The notes under the pieces were generated by a model. It made no database searches and was not told the origin of the DNA. It was given only the letters and a program-made list of their open reading frames with translations. Positions 1 through 7,633 of a stretch of DNA of 64,000 bases are shown one piece after another. Within the stretch, counting starts at the first letter, position 1; every line of letters starts with the position of its first letter. This stretch comes from Faecalibacter rhinopitheci. GTDB lineage: Bacteria > Bacteroidota > Bacteroidia > Flavobacteriales > Weeksellaceae. The stretch covers positions 248,001-312,000 of the forward strand of contig NZ_JADGIK010000003.1 in NCBI RefSeq assembly GCF_015234135.1. Direction: 5' to 3'. Made by a program: the position numbers and the translations under genes.

Positions 1-340
1 TTAATAAATCATGATCTGATCCATACAATTCTTCCATATTAACATCTGCAGAAATAATAAACTTTTTTGCTTCAGGTAATTTATATACAATTCCGCCCCA
101 ATTCCCTTCATTTGCTGGGTCTGCAATAAGCTGGGCAGATAAATTTCCATCAGAATATTTATTATTTGAAACATTTGCATAACCTTCCGTTATGTATCCA
201 TAACTTTCCCATGTATTCTGACCAACTAAATATCCTGTTGAATATCCTTCTGTTTCTTCAAAAGAAATATTTTTTTCTTGTGCACTTACTTGATTGAAAA
301 TTAATGCAAATAGGGATAATGTAAATAATTTTTTTCTCAT
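1..340 (-). CDS. Secreted protein, N-terminal part only (runs off window start)
   Basis: An ATG at 340 on the minus strand opens a frame that stays open to the window edge, giving about 113 residues. It begins with a clear Sec signal peptide, MRKKLFTLSLFALIFNQVSA, with likely cleavage before QEKN. The mature part starts with a motif of the type FEETEGY..G...GQNTW, followed by beta-rich sequence with NWGGIVYKL. I know similar openings from flavobacterial secreted proteins that end in a type IX sorting domain, but the C-terminus lies outside the window, so that is an inference. No enzyme family is recognised. Confidence 0.75.
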   Translation of the reverse strand, partial: MRKKLFTLSLFALIFNQVSAQEKNISFEETEGYSTGYLVGQNTWESYGYITEGYANVSNNKYSDGNLSAQLIADPANEGNWGGIVYKLPEAKKFIISADVNMEELYGSDHDLL

Positions 341-503
341 CAATGTTAATTCATAGTATTATTGCTATAAATCTATAACGCTAATTTTATTTAATACACA
401 TTTTATGTATTTTTTTTATTTAGGGTATAATAATTGGTAAGATTATGTTATTTAAGTAGAATACTTTTACTTTGTATAAAAATTTAGAAATCTATAATTT
501 TTA

Positions 504-1739
504 ATGTTAGAGAAAAAAGAAATAAATTACGAAAAAGTAGTTTTGATTGGGTTGGTTACACAAAAGCAATCTGAAGAGAAGCTAACTGAATATATGGATG
601 AATTAGAGTTTTTAACTTTTACAGCAGGTGCTGAAGTTTCTGCTCGATTCACTCAAAAGGTCGATAAACCAGATCCTAAAACATTTGTGGGAAGTGGAAA
701 ATTAAATGAAATCTTAGATTATGTTGTTGAAAATAACATCGATACATTAATCTTTGATGATGAATTAACACCATCACAATTAAAAAATATAGAGAAAGTT
801 GTAGAAAGAAAGGTTATTGATCGTACACAATTAATCTTAGATATTTTTGCACAAAGAGCGCAATCCTCTTACGCTCGCACTCAGGTAGAATTGGCACAAT
901 ATGTTTATTTATTACCACGATTAACTCGTATGTGGACTCACTTAGAGCGTCAGCGAGGTGGAATCGGAATGAGAGGTCCTGGTGAAACTGAAATTGAAAC
1001 GGATAGACGTATTATACGTGACCGAATTACTTTATTAAGAGAAAAACTGAAAACAGTTGACAGACAAATGGCAACTCAACGTAAAAATCGTGGACAATTA
1101 GTTCGTGTTGCGTTAGTGGGTTACACCAATGTTGGTAAGTCTACGTTGATGAATGTTTTATCAAAATCAGATGTTTTTGCAGAAGATAAATTGTTTGCAA
1201 CATTAGATACAACTGTACGTAAAGTTGTAATTAGTAATTTACCATTTTTATTAACTGATACAGTTGGGTTTATTCGTAAGTTACCGACCCAATTAATTGA
1301 GTCATTCAAATCTACTTTAGACGAAGTTAGAGAGGCTGATTTATTGGTTCATGTGGTAGATATTTCTCATTCAAGTTTTGAAGATCACGTAAACTCTGTG
1401 AATGAAATTTTGTCTGATATAGGATCTAAGGATAAACCAACAATTATGGTTTTCAACAAAATCGATAATTTTTCTTATGTCAAAAAGGATGAAGATGATT
1501 TAACTGAAATGACTTTTGAAAATTATTCTTTAGATGATTGGAAACGTACATGGATGTCAAAAAATGAAAATCAGACTTTATTTATTTCTGCTACAGAAAA
1601 AGATAATTTAGAAGAATTAAGAAAAACGATTTATGAAACAGTAAAATCGATTCATATGGAACGTTTTCCGTACAATAATTTCTTGTTTCAATATTATGAA
1701 GAGGAAGAAATAAATGAATCTGAAGAATCTGAAGATTAA
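504..1739 (+). CDS. hflX: GTPase HflX
   Basis: Ribosome-associated GTPase of the OBG/HflX class, which in other bacteria splits stalled or stressed 70S ribosomes in the cytoplasm. The 411-residue protein has the HflX N-terminal domain with FVGSGKL near residue 70, the linker RGGIGMRGPGETEIETDRR near residue 150, and a G domain with P-loop GYTNVGKST near residue 207, G3 DTVGF and G4 NKID. Length is typical for the family. The ATG at 504 is the first in frame. It appears monocistronic and is followed by a strong hairpin terminator. The C-terminal tail is acidic and rich in Glu and Ser, which is common in Bacteroidota copies. Confidence 0.96.
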   Translation: MLEKKEINYEKVVLIGLVTQKQSEEKLTEYMDELEFLTFTAGAEVSARFTQKVDKPDPKTFVGSGKLNEILDYVVENNIDTLIFDDELTPSQLKNIEKVVERKVIDRTQLILDIFAQRAQSSYARTQVELAQYVYLLPRLTRMWTHLERQRGGIGMRGPGETEIETDRRIIRDRITLLREKLKTVDRQMATQRKNRGQLVRVALVGYTNVGKSTLMNVLSKSDVFAEDKLFATLDTTVRKVVISNLPFLLTDTVGFIRKLPTQLIESFKSTLDEVREADLLVHVVDISHSSFEDHVNSVNEILSDIGSKDKPTIMVFNKIDNFSYVKKDEDDLTEMTFENYSLDDWKRTWMSKNENQTLFISATEKDNLEELRKTIYETVKSIHMERFPYNNFLFQYYEEEEINESEESED

Positions 1740-1751
1740 TAATTAAAAAAA

Positions 1752-1779
1752 AGAGTTCATTTTATGAACTCTTTTTTTT
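1752..1779 (+). terminator. Rho-independent terminator of hflX
   Basis: The stem AAGAGTTCAT pairs perfectly with ATGAACTCTT across a 3-base loop, with an A tract before it and a T tract after it, so it could act on both strands. It lies 12 bases after the hflX stop. Confidence 0.85.
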
Positions 1780-1781
1780 GG

Positions 1782-1834
1782 ATCTATATTTAATGATTAT
1801 CATTAAATATAGATAATCTTTTATATAAAAGATT
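1782..1834. repeat. Two adjacent perfect palindromes between convergent genes
   Basis: A 14-bp perfect inverted repeat (1782-1795 with 1801-1814, loop ATTAT) is followed directly by the 20-bp perfect palindrome at 1815-1834. Together with the terminator at 1752 this makes three hairpins in a row between hflX and the convergent hydrolase gene. The second and third may serve as terminator for the minus-strand gene, although the T run on that strand is poor. Confidence 0.6.
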
Positions 1835-1846
1835 ATTTTCTCATGA

Positions 1847-2596
1847 CTAGATAAACATTGCGACAGTATCTATAAATTGTTTTTTCTTTTCTAGAAATGC
1901 AACATGACCACAATCTAAACGTACTATTTTTATATTGGCTTTTTCTGGAATCACAGTTTCAAATAAATCCACGTTAATCGTTCTATCTTTAGTTCCATTA
2001 ATTACAAGAATTGGAATGTCTAAATCATACAAAACAAAAGTCCGATCTGGGCGATCGCGCATTCCTTTTAGTGAAGCTTCAATTCCTTCAATAGAAGTTT
2101 CTAGAGCTATTTCCTTTAAATAATTCATTTCCTCTTGCAAATTGCTTTTTTCTTCATCATTAAAAAGCATCGGTATACTTAACCTTACAAACAAAGGAAA
2201 ATTACGTTGCACAGTAGGAATAACTTTTAGGCGTTGTTCTCTCTTTTCATAAGAATCTGGTAAGGAAGTTGAGTTTACTAAAATTATTTTTTCTACTAAC
2301 TGAGGATATATTTCTCCAATAGCTAAACTTACATAACCACCCATAGAATGTCCAATGAAAGAAGCTTTTTTTATCTCTAGAAAACGAAGTATTCCAACTA
2401 TATTATCAGCTAAACTTTCCATATAGTTAATTTCATCAATTTGTCTACTTTTTCCATGTCCAGGCAAATCAATCATAATAAGTTGATGTGTCTTCGAAAA
2501 ATGTAAAACAAAATCATTCCAAATTCTACTATTTTCCATAAATCCATGGAGTAAAACAATTGCTTTTCCTTGTCCTATAACTTGATGATATAACAT
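1847..2596 (-). CDS. Alpha/beta hydrolase fold protein
   Basis: Predicted soluble serine hydrolase of about 249 residues. The oxyanion segment LLHGFMENSRIW, the nucleophile elbow GHSMGGY (Ser), a later Asp in NGTKDRT and the His in CGHVAF form the expected catalytic triad. An in-frame ATG exists 27 bases upstream at 2623, but the extra residues MYFYLKLSS add no recognisable element, and family members usually start about seven residues before the first strand, so the ATG at 2596 is preferred. The substrate cannot be predicted; esterase, lipase and C-C hydrolase activities all occur in this fold. Confidence 0.85.
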   Translation of the reverse strand: MLYHQVIGQGKAIVLLHGFMENSRIWNDFVLHFSKTHQLIMIDLPGHGKSRQIDEINYMESLADNIVGILRFLEIKKASFIGHSMGGYVSLAIGEIYPQLVEKIILVNSTSLPDSYEKREQRLKVIPTVQRNFPLFVRLSIPMLFNDEEKSNLQEEMNYLKEIALETSIEGIEASLKGMRDRPDRTFVLYDLDIPILVINGTKDRTINVDLFETVIPEKANIKIVRLDCGHVAFLEKKKQFIDTVAMFI

Positions 2597-2669
2597 ACTT
2601 GAAAGTTTGAGATAAAAATACATTCAAAAAACTTAAAAGGAAACTTCAATTTCACCTCTTCAATTTTTG

Positions 2670-2677
2670 TATTTTTG
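2670..2677 (+). promoter_or_regulatory. -7 promoter box for leucyl aminopeptidase
   Basis: TATTTTTG matches the Bacteroidota -7 consensus TAnnTTTG and lies 22 bases before the ATG at 2700. No convincing TTG is seen at -33. Confidence 0.5.
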
Positions 2678-2699
2678 AAATCATAAATTTTAGAAAAAA

Positions 2700-4097
2700 A
2701 TGATTACTACAATACAATCCTATAATTTAAATCAAGATAATGTTGTCTTTTTGTTAGATAAAAAATCTGATTTTAAAATAGAGAATAATGAATTAATTCA
2801 AAACTTAATTGAAGAATTTAAGCAAGGAGATTTAAAATTTGATTATATTAAATTAGGAAAGCAAATTATTGCTTTAGTGGACGATAATCAAGATTTAGAA
2901 TCATTACGTGTAAATGGGTTCAATGTTCGTCAGCAACTAAATAAAAATGCTGAAGCAATTACATTAATAGGTAGTGGCGACAAAGTTTTAGCTTTAGCAG
3001 AAGGATTAGAACTTTCTAATTATCAATTTTTAAAATATTTTAAAGATTCTAAGGATAAACAAAATGCATTAAAAACGATTGTAATCTTAGGAAATGTGCT
3101 TATAAAAGACATTGAACAATTAAATAATATAAACAAAGCAGTTTGTTGGGGGAGAGACATTGTAAATGAGCCAAATTCTTTTCTTACAGCTTCTCAATTA
3201 GCTACAGAATTACAACAAATAGGTTTAGAATCATCTTTAAAGGTAAAAGTTTTTCATAAAAATGAAATTGAAGAATTAAAGATGGGAGGTTTATTAGCTG
3301 TAAACAAAGGATCTGTTCAGCCACCTACATTTACTATTTTAGAATATAAACCAGATAACGCGCGTAACCAAAAACCTATTGTTTTAGTAGGTAAAGGAGT
3401 TGTATACGATACGGGAGGTCTAAGTTTAAAACCAACTCCAAACTCAATGGATCTTATGAAATCTGACATGGGAGGTGCGGCTTGTATGGCAGGAACAATT
3501 TATGCTGCGGCATTAAATAAATTAGATTTACATATTATAACCTTAATTCCTGCAACTGATAATCGTCCGGGAGGTGATGCTTATGCACCAGGTGATGTAG
3601 TTACTATGTATGATGGTACTACAGTAGAAGTTTTAAATACAGATGCAGAAGGTAGAATGATTTTGGCAGATGCAATAGCGTATGCAAATCAGTACGAACC
3701 ATCATTAATCATTGATGCAGCTACTTTAACAGGTGCAGCTTTAGTAGCAGCAGGGGTAAGAGCTTCTTGTATGATGAGTAATGCGGGAGAAGAAGTTAAT
3801 AACCAACTAAAAAATGCAGGTAATGAAGTGTATGAACGTTTAGTTGAGTTGCCTTTGTGGGATGATTATAAAGAGCAAATTAAGTCATCTATCGCAGATT
3901 TAAAAAATATAGGGGGAAGTTATGCAGGTACAATTACAGCAGGTAAATTCTTAGAACATTTTACAACTTATCCTTTTGTTCACTTAGATATTGCGGGACC
4001 AGCCTTTACGACAGCAGTAGAAAATTACAAAGGATTAGGAGGAACTGGAGTTGGAATCCGATTACTAAATCAATTTTTTAAAAATTATAAAGCATAA
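2700..4097 (+). CDS. pepA: Leucyl aminopeptidase, M17 family
   Basis: Cytoplasmic dinuclear metal aminopeptidase that removes N-terminal residues from peptides. The C-terminal catalytic domain shows VGKGVVYDTGGLSLKP, KSDMGGAA and the family signature NTDAEGRMILADA, which carry the metal ligands (Lys, Asp, Asp, Glu) and the catalytic Arg. The N-terminal third is the variable M17 domain. At 465 residues it is close to the usual 480-500. It has its own -7 box upstream and its own terminator downstream and appears monocistronic. I use the symbol pepA in the broad M17 sense; no DNA-binding role is implied. Confidence 0.93.
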   Translation: MITTIQSYNLNQDNVVFLLDKKSDFKIENNELIQNLIEEFKQGDLKFDYIKLGKQIIALVDDNQDLESLRVNGFNVRQQLNKNAEAITLIGSGDKVLALAEGLELSNYQFLKYFKDSKDKQNALKTIVILGNVLIKDIEQLNNINKAVCWGRDIVNEPNSFLTASQLATELQQIGLESSLKVKVFHKNEIEELKMGGLLAVNKGSVQPPTFTILEYKPDNARNQKPIVLVGKGVVYDTGGLSLKPTPNSMDLMKSDMGGAACMAGTIYAAALNKLDLHIITLIPATDNRPGGDAYAPGDVVTMYDGTTVEVLNTDAEGRMILADAIAYANQYEPSLIIDAATLTGAALVAAGVRASCMMSNAGEEVNNQLKNAGNEVYERLVELPLWDDYKEQIKSSIADLKNIGGSYAGTITAGKFLEHFTTYPFVHLDIAGPAFTTAVENYKGLGGTGVGIRLLNQFFKNYKA

Positions 4098-4120
4098 TTC
4101 GGTAAAAAAAAACATAAAAT

Positions 4121-4154
4121 AAAAACGCCTTGGATTTACCAAGGCGTTTTTTTT
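4121..4154 (+). terminator. Terminator of pepA
   Basis: AACGCCTTGG pairs with CCAAGGCGTT across the loop ATTTA and is followed by eight T residues. An A tract precedes it, so it may be bidirectional. Confidence 0.85.
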
Positions 4155-4162
4155 ATAAAAAG

Positions 4163-4190
4163 AAATAGCCTCACAATTAAGAGGCTATTT
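4163..4190 (-). terminator. Terminator of the Crp/Fnr gene
   Basis: AAATAGCCTC pairs with GAGGCTATTT across an 8-base loop. Read on the minus strand it is followed by a T-rich run, 22 bases after the regulator's stop codon. Confidence 0.7.
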
Positions 4191-4211
4191 AGAATATTAT
4201 GAATTTTATAG

Positions 4212-4919
4212 TTATAAAATCACGTGGCCTAATTTTGTTAATTTATGGTGATCTAAAATTTTGATTTTACGTCCTTCCACTTCAATTAATCCATCGGTCT
4301 TAAATTCTGATATTAATCGGATAGCTGATTCTGTTGCAGTTCCGATTAAATTTGCCATTTCTTCTCTCGTTAAAGAGATATTAATGAAATCATCCTTGTC
4401 AGTTCCTAATTTACCTTCTAAAAGTAATAATACTTCTGCAAGACGCTCACGAACTGTTTTTTGAGCCAAATAAGTAATTGTACGTGCGTATTCTCCTAAA
4501 TCCTTAGCAATACGTTGTAAAATATCAAATGCTAATTTAGGATTATGTTCAAGTAATCTTAAAAAGAATTTTTCTGGAATGTAATAAATCTCAATAGGAG
4601 TCATTGCAGTTGAAGAAGCTCCAAAAACTTCTTGACTCAAAATTGATCTATACCCGATAATATCTCCAGCATTTGCAAATCTTAAAATTTGCTCTTTTCC
4701 ATTAAATCCAATTTTAAATAATTTAGCTGTACCTTTAACTAAACAGTAAATCCCTTTTGGTGTGGCCCCTTCTTGGATGATCTCGTCACCCTTTTTCAAT
4801 GTTAGAACTTTTTTTTCTTGTTCAAACTCTATTAATTCCTCTTTAGTAAAATTATCAAAACTACTTGGGTTATCAAATAATCTTTTGATAGTTTCTACGT
4901 TTTCATTAAATTCTGACAT
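4212..4919 (-). CDS. Crp/Fnr-family transcriptional regulator
   Basis: 235 residues with an N-terminal cyclic-nucleotide-binding-type beta roll (LKKGDEIIQEGATPKGIYCLVKG), a long dimerisation helix and a C-terminal winged helix (LTREEMANLIGTATESAIRLI). The recognition helix has Glu and Arg four residues apart, as in FNR, which suits a TTGA-type half-site. The N-terminal cysteine cluster that binds the Fe-S centre in FNR is absent: only one Cys is seen, within the beta roll. It is divergent from ccoI with only a short gap, which suggests a role in controlling the cbb3 oxidase genes, but the effector is unknown. Two perfect TTGAT-N4-ATCAA sites exist elsewhere in this window, none next to this gene. 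Confidence 0.9.
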   Translation of the reverse strand: MSEFNENVETIKRLFDNPSSFDNFTKEELIEFEQEKKVLTLKKGDEIIQEGATPKGIYCLVKGTAKLFKIGFNGKEQILRFANAGDIIGYRSILSQEVFGASSTAMTPIEIYYIPEKFFLRLLEHNPKLAFDILQRIAKDLGEYARTITYLAQKTVRERLAEVLLLLEGKLGTDKDDFINISLTREEMANLIGTATESAIRLISEFKTDGLIEVEGRKIKILDHHKLTKLGHVIL

Positions 4920-4945
4920 TGCTATTCGTTATGACTTATCTCATA

Positions 4946-4953
4946 CAAAGTTA
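4946..4953 (-). promoter_or_regulatory. -7 box for the Crp/Fnr gene
   Basis: On the minus strand the sequence reads TAACTTTG, matching TAnnTTTG, 26 bases before the start codon at 4919. Confidence 0.5.
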
Positions 4954-4977
4954 AGGTTAATTCTGATAAAAGGAAAG

Positions 4978-4985
4978 TAATTTTG
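4978..4985 (+). promoter_or_regulatory. Possible -7 box very close to ccoI start
   Basis: TAATTTTG matches TAnnTTTG and ends nine bases before the ATG at 4995. If used, the mRNA would have almost no 5' leader. The in-frame TTG at 4983 lies inside this box, which argues against it as the start codon. Confidence 0.4.
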
Positions 4986-4994
4986 CAAAAGAAT

Positions 4995-7388
4995 ATGGCA
5001 GATAATTGTTTTCATTGTGGGCAAGAAATTGAAGAAGAGAGAATTCAATTCGATCAAAAAGAATTTTGTTGCCAAGGTTGTAAGACTGTCTATGAAGTCT
5101 TAAACGTTAATAATTTAAGTGAATATTATAACTTAAATCATAATGCTGGCGTACGTCCAGATGCGAGAGGAGATCATCAATTTGATTTTCTTAACACCAA
5201 AGAAATCTTCGATAAAGTAGTGGATTTCTCTGATGATGGGATTACTGTGGTTACATTTGAGGTGCCAGTTATACATTGTACATCGTGTATCTGGTTATTA
5301 GAAAGTTTAGAAACGATTAATCAATCTGTTATTTCTTCAAATGTAAATTTCACTAAAAAAACGGTTCAAATTACATTTCGTGATGAAGAAATTACATTAG
5401 GAGATGTAGCTAGATTAATGACTAATCTTGGTTATAAGCCAGCAATTAGTCTTAAATCTATTGATAAAAAAGAGAAACCAAAAGCAGATCGTGCATTAGT
5501 TAGTAAACTTGTAATTGCAGGATTTTGTTTCGGAAATATCATGCTTTTATCTTTTCCAGAATACGTAGAAGTTTTTGGAGAAGTTAAAGAACAATGGCTT
5601 GAGGAGAATAAAGGGTTCTTTCGATGGGCAATGTTTTTCCTATCATTGCCAGTATTTTTCTACTCTTCCACAGATTACTTCCAATCTGCGTGGCAAGGTT
5701 TAAAAAATAAATACATTAATCTTGATATACCTATTGCCTTAGGAATTATTGTGATTTTCTTTAAATCTACCTATGATATTATTTTAGATATTTCACCAGG
5801 TTATTTCGATACGTTAGCTGCTTTATTATTTCTTATGTTAACAGGAAAATGGTTTCAGCAACAGACAGTTAAATCTTTAGCGTTTGATAGAGATTATAAA
5901 TCTTTTTATCCTGTTGCAGTTGCTCGTCTGGAAAAGGAAATTGAAACTCCAATATTACTTTCAGAGTTAAAAAAAGGAGATCGTATTTTGGTTCGTAACG
6001 AAGAAATTATCCCAGCTGACGCGATTTTAATCAAAGGTGAAGCTATGATAGATAATTCATTTGTAACGGGTGAATCTCGCTTAATTCCAAAGAAATCAGG
6101 TGATAAGATTTTTGCAGGAGGGAAACAATCTGGCCATGCTATTGAACTAGAGATTATTTCTGAAGTAAATCAAAGTTATTTAACGCAATTATGGAATAAT
6201 GATGCATTTAGTAAACAAGAGTCTGAATTGAATGCTTTAACTAATCACATTAGTCATTATTTTACAATTATTATTTTAGGGATAACTTTAATTTCTGCAA
6301 TTACTTGGTGGATAATTGACCCATCATTAATTCTTAAAGTAGTAACTTCCATATTAATTATTGCTTGTCCTTGTGCCTTAGGGTTATCCTCACCTTTTAT
6401 TTTAGGAAATATTATGCGTGTTTTTGGAAATAAGAGATTTTACATCAAAAATACTTCTACAATTGAAAATTTGGCAAAAATAACAGATGTTGTTTTTGAT
6501 AAAACAGGAACTATTACAGAAAGTGATGATTCAAACATATCATATGAAGGAAAAGTATTATCTTCAGAAAATCAAGTTGTTGTAAGAAGTTTATTACGTA
6601 ATTCGAACCATCCGTTGAGTAGGACATTACATAGAAAATTAAATGTGAATGACCAATTACATGTGGATGATTATAAAGAAATTATAGGTAAAGGTCAGCA
6701 AGGATTTGTGGAAGGTAAACTTGTAAAAGTTGGGTCACGAAGTTTTGTAAATGCGGAAGGAAAAAGTTCTATTAATCAGACTGAAGTTTATATTTCAATT
6801 GATAATGTAGTGTACGGAAAATACGTATACAAAAATAGATATAGAAAAGGCCTGAATGAATTGATCAATCAGTTATCAAATTATAAATTACATATTTTAT
6901 CTGGAGATAATGATTCAGAACGTGATTTCCTTTTATCTATATTTCCAGAGAATGCCACGCTAAAATTTAATCAATCTCCGGCAGATAAACTAGATTATAT
7001 TAAGAATATGGAGGCTGATGGCAAAAAAGTTTTGATGTTAGGTGATGGTTTAAATGATGCAGGAGCTTTAAAACAAAGTACAGTCGGAATTTCTATTTCG
7101 GATGATATGAATAGTTTTTCACCCTCATGCGATGGGATTTTAGATGCAAGGAATTTTAAATTAATTCCAGATTTTTTAAGTTTATCAAAAACATCTATGC
7201 GTCTAATAATCATGGCATTTATCATTAGTTTTGGATATAATATTATTGGATTAGCTTTTGCAGTGACAGGATATTTAGAACCTGTAGTAGCGGCTATTTT
7301 GATGCCAATAAGTTCGGTATCTGTGTTGTTATTTGCTACGGCTACAACTCGAATATCAGATTATATACATAAATGGAATTTAGAATGA
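4995..7388 (+). CDS. ccoI: Copper-type heavy-metal P-type ATPase CcoI/FixI
   Basis: Inner-membrane P1B ATPase that in the cbb3 pathway moves copper for oxidase assembly. About 797 residues. The N-terminus has a cysteine-rich metal-binding segment (CFHCG then FCCQGC) followed by a heavy-metal-associated domain with HCTSC. Membrane helices follow, then the actuator motif TGES, the metal-site motif CPC in IACPCALGLSSP, the phosphorylation site DKTGTITE and the hinge GDGLNDAGALK. The first ATG (4995) gives MADNCFHCG and is preferred over the upstream TTG. ccoS follows after a short gap, then ccoNO, the classic cbb3 assembly and structural order. Confidence 0.94.
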   Translation: MADNCFHCGQEIEEERIQFDQKEFCCQGCKTVYEVLNVNNLSEYYNLNHNAGVRPDARGDHQFDFLNTKEIFDKVVDFSDDGITVVTFEVPVIHCTSCIWLLESLETINQSVISSNVNFTKKTVQITFRDEEITLGDVARLMTNLGYKPAISLKSIDKKEKPKADRALVSKLVIAGFCFGNIMLLSFPEYVEVFGEVKEQWLEENKGFFRWAMFFLSLPVFFYSSTDYFQSAWQGLKNKYINLDIPIALGIIVIFFKSTYDIILDISPGYFDTLAALLFLMLTGKWFQQQTVKSLAFDRDYKSFYPVAVARLEKEIETPILLSELKKGDRILVRNEEIIPADAILIKGEAMIDNSFVTGESRLIPKKSGDKIFAGGKQSGHAIELEIISEVNQSYLTQLWNNDAFSKQESELNALTNHISHYFTIIILGITLISAITWWIIDPSLILKVVTSILIIACPCALGLSSPFILGNIMRVFGNKRFYIKNTSTIENLAKITDVVFDKTGTITESDDSNISYEGKVLSSENQVVVRSLLRNSNHPLSRTLHRKLNVNDQLHVDDYKEIIGKGQQGFVEGKLVKVGSRSFVNAEGKSSINQTEVYISIDNVVYGKYVYKNRYRKGLNELINQLSNYKLHILSGDNDSERDFLLSIFPENATLKFNQSPADKLDYIKNMEADGKKVLMLGDGLNDAGALKQSTVGISISDDMNSFSPSCDGILDARNFKLIPDFLSLSKTSMRLIIMAFIISFGYNIIGLAFAVTGYLEPVVAAILMPISSVSVLLFATATTRISDYIHKWNLE

Positions 7389-7452
7389 GTTTAAATTAAG
7401 TAACTACATTGGCCTCTGACCAAAATCATTGTGATAAGAAGTTGAGGCTTCG

Positions 7453-7460
7453 TAATTTTG
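7453..7460 (+). promoter_or_regulatory. Possible -7 box immediately before ccoS
   Basis: TAATTTTG, identical to the box before ccoI and at nearly the same distance (eight bases) from an ATG. It may be a chance match in AT-rich sequence. Confidence 0.25.
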
Positions 7461-7468
7461 TAAATGAT

Positions 7469-7633
7469 ATGGGGATATTATTATTAATGATTATGGTTAG
7501 TGTATCGCTAGGTATAATGTTTCTTATATTCTTTTTTGTAGGGTATAAGAAAGGACAATTTGATGATGATGAATCACCAGCAGTAAGAATGTTAAAAGAA
7601 GATAAAAAAACTAAGGATAAAATCGACTCATAA
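7469..7633 (+). CDS. ccoS: Cbb3-type oxidase assembly protein CcoS
   Basis: Small single-pass membrane protein of about 54 residues needed for cofactor insertion into cbb3 oxidase in other bacteria. One hydrophobic helix (GILLLMIMVSVSLGIMFLIF) is followed by the family hallmark K.GQFDDDESPAVRML. A longer frame opens at a TTG at 7409, but CcoS proteins normally start right at the helix, so the ATG at 7469 is preferred. The stop overlaps the ccoNO start as TAATG, which implies translational coupling. Confidence 0.88.
   Translation: MGILLLMIMVSVSLGIMFLIFFFVGYKKGQFDDDESPAVRMLKEDKKTKDKIDS

Noticed and set aside
4983-4994. TTG upstream start for ccoI
   Set aside because: The TTG lies inside a -7 box and the added residues have no family counterpart; the ATG at 4995 fits better.
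4920-4994. FNR-type operator between the Crp/Fnr gene and ccoI
   Set aside because: No TTGAT-N4-ATCAA or close variant is present.
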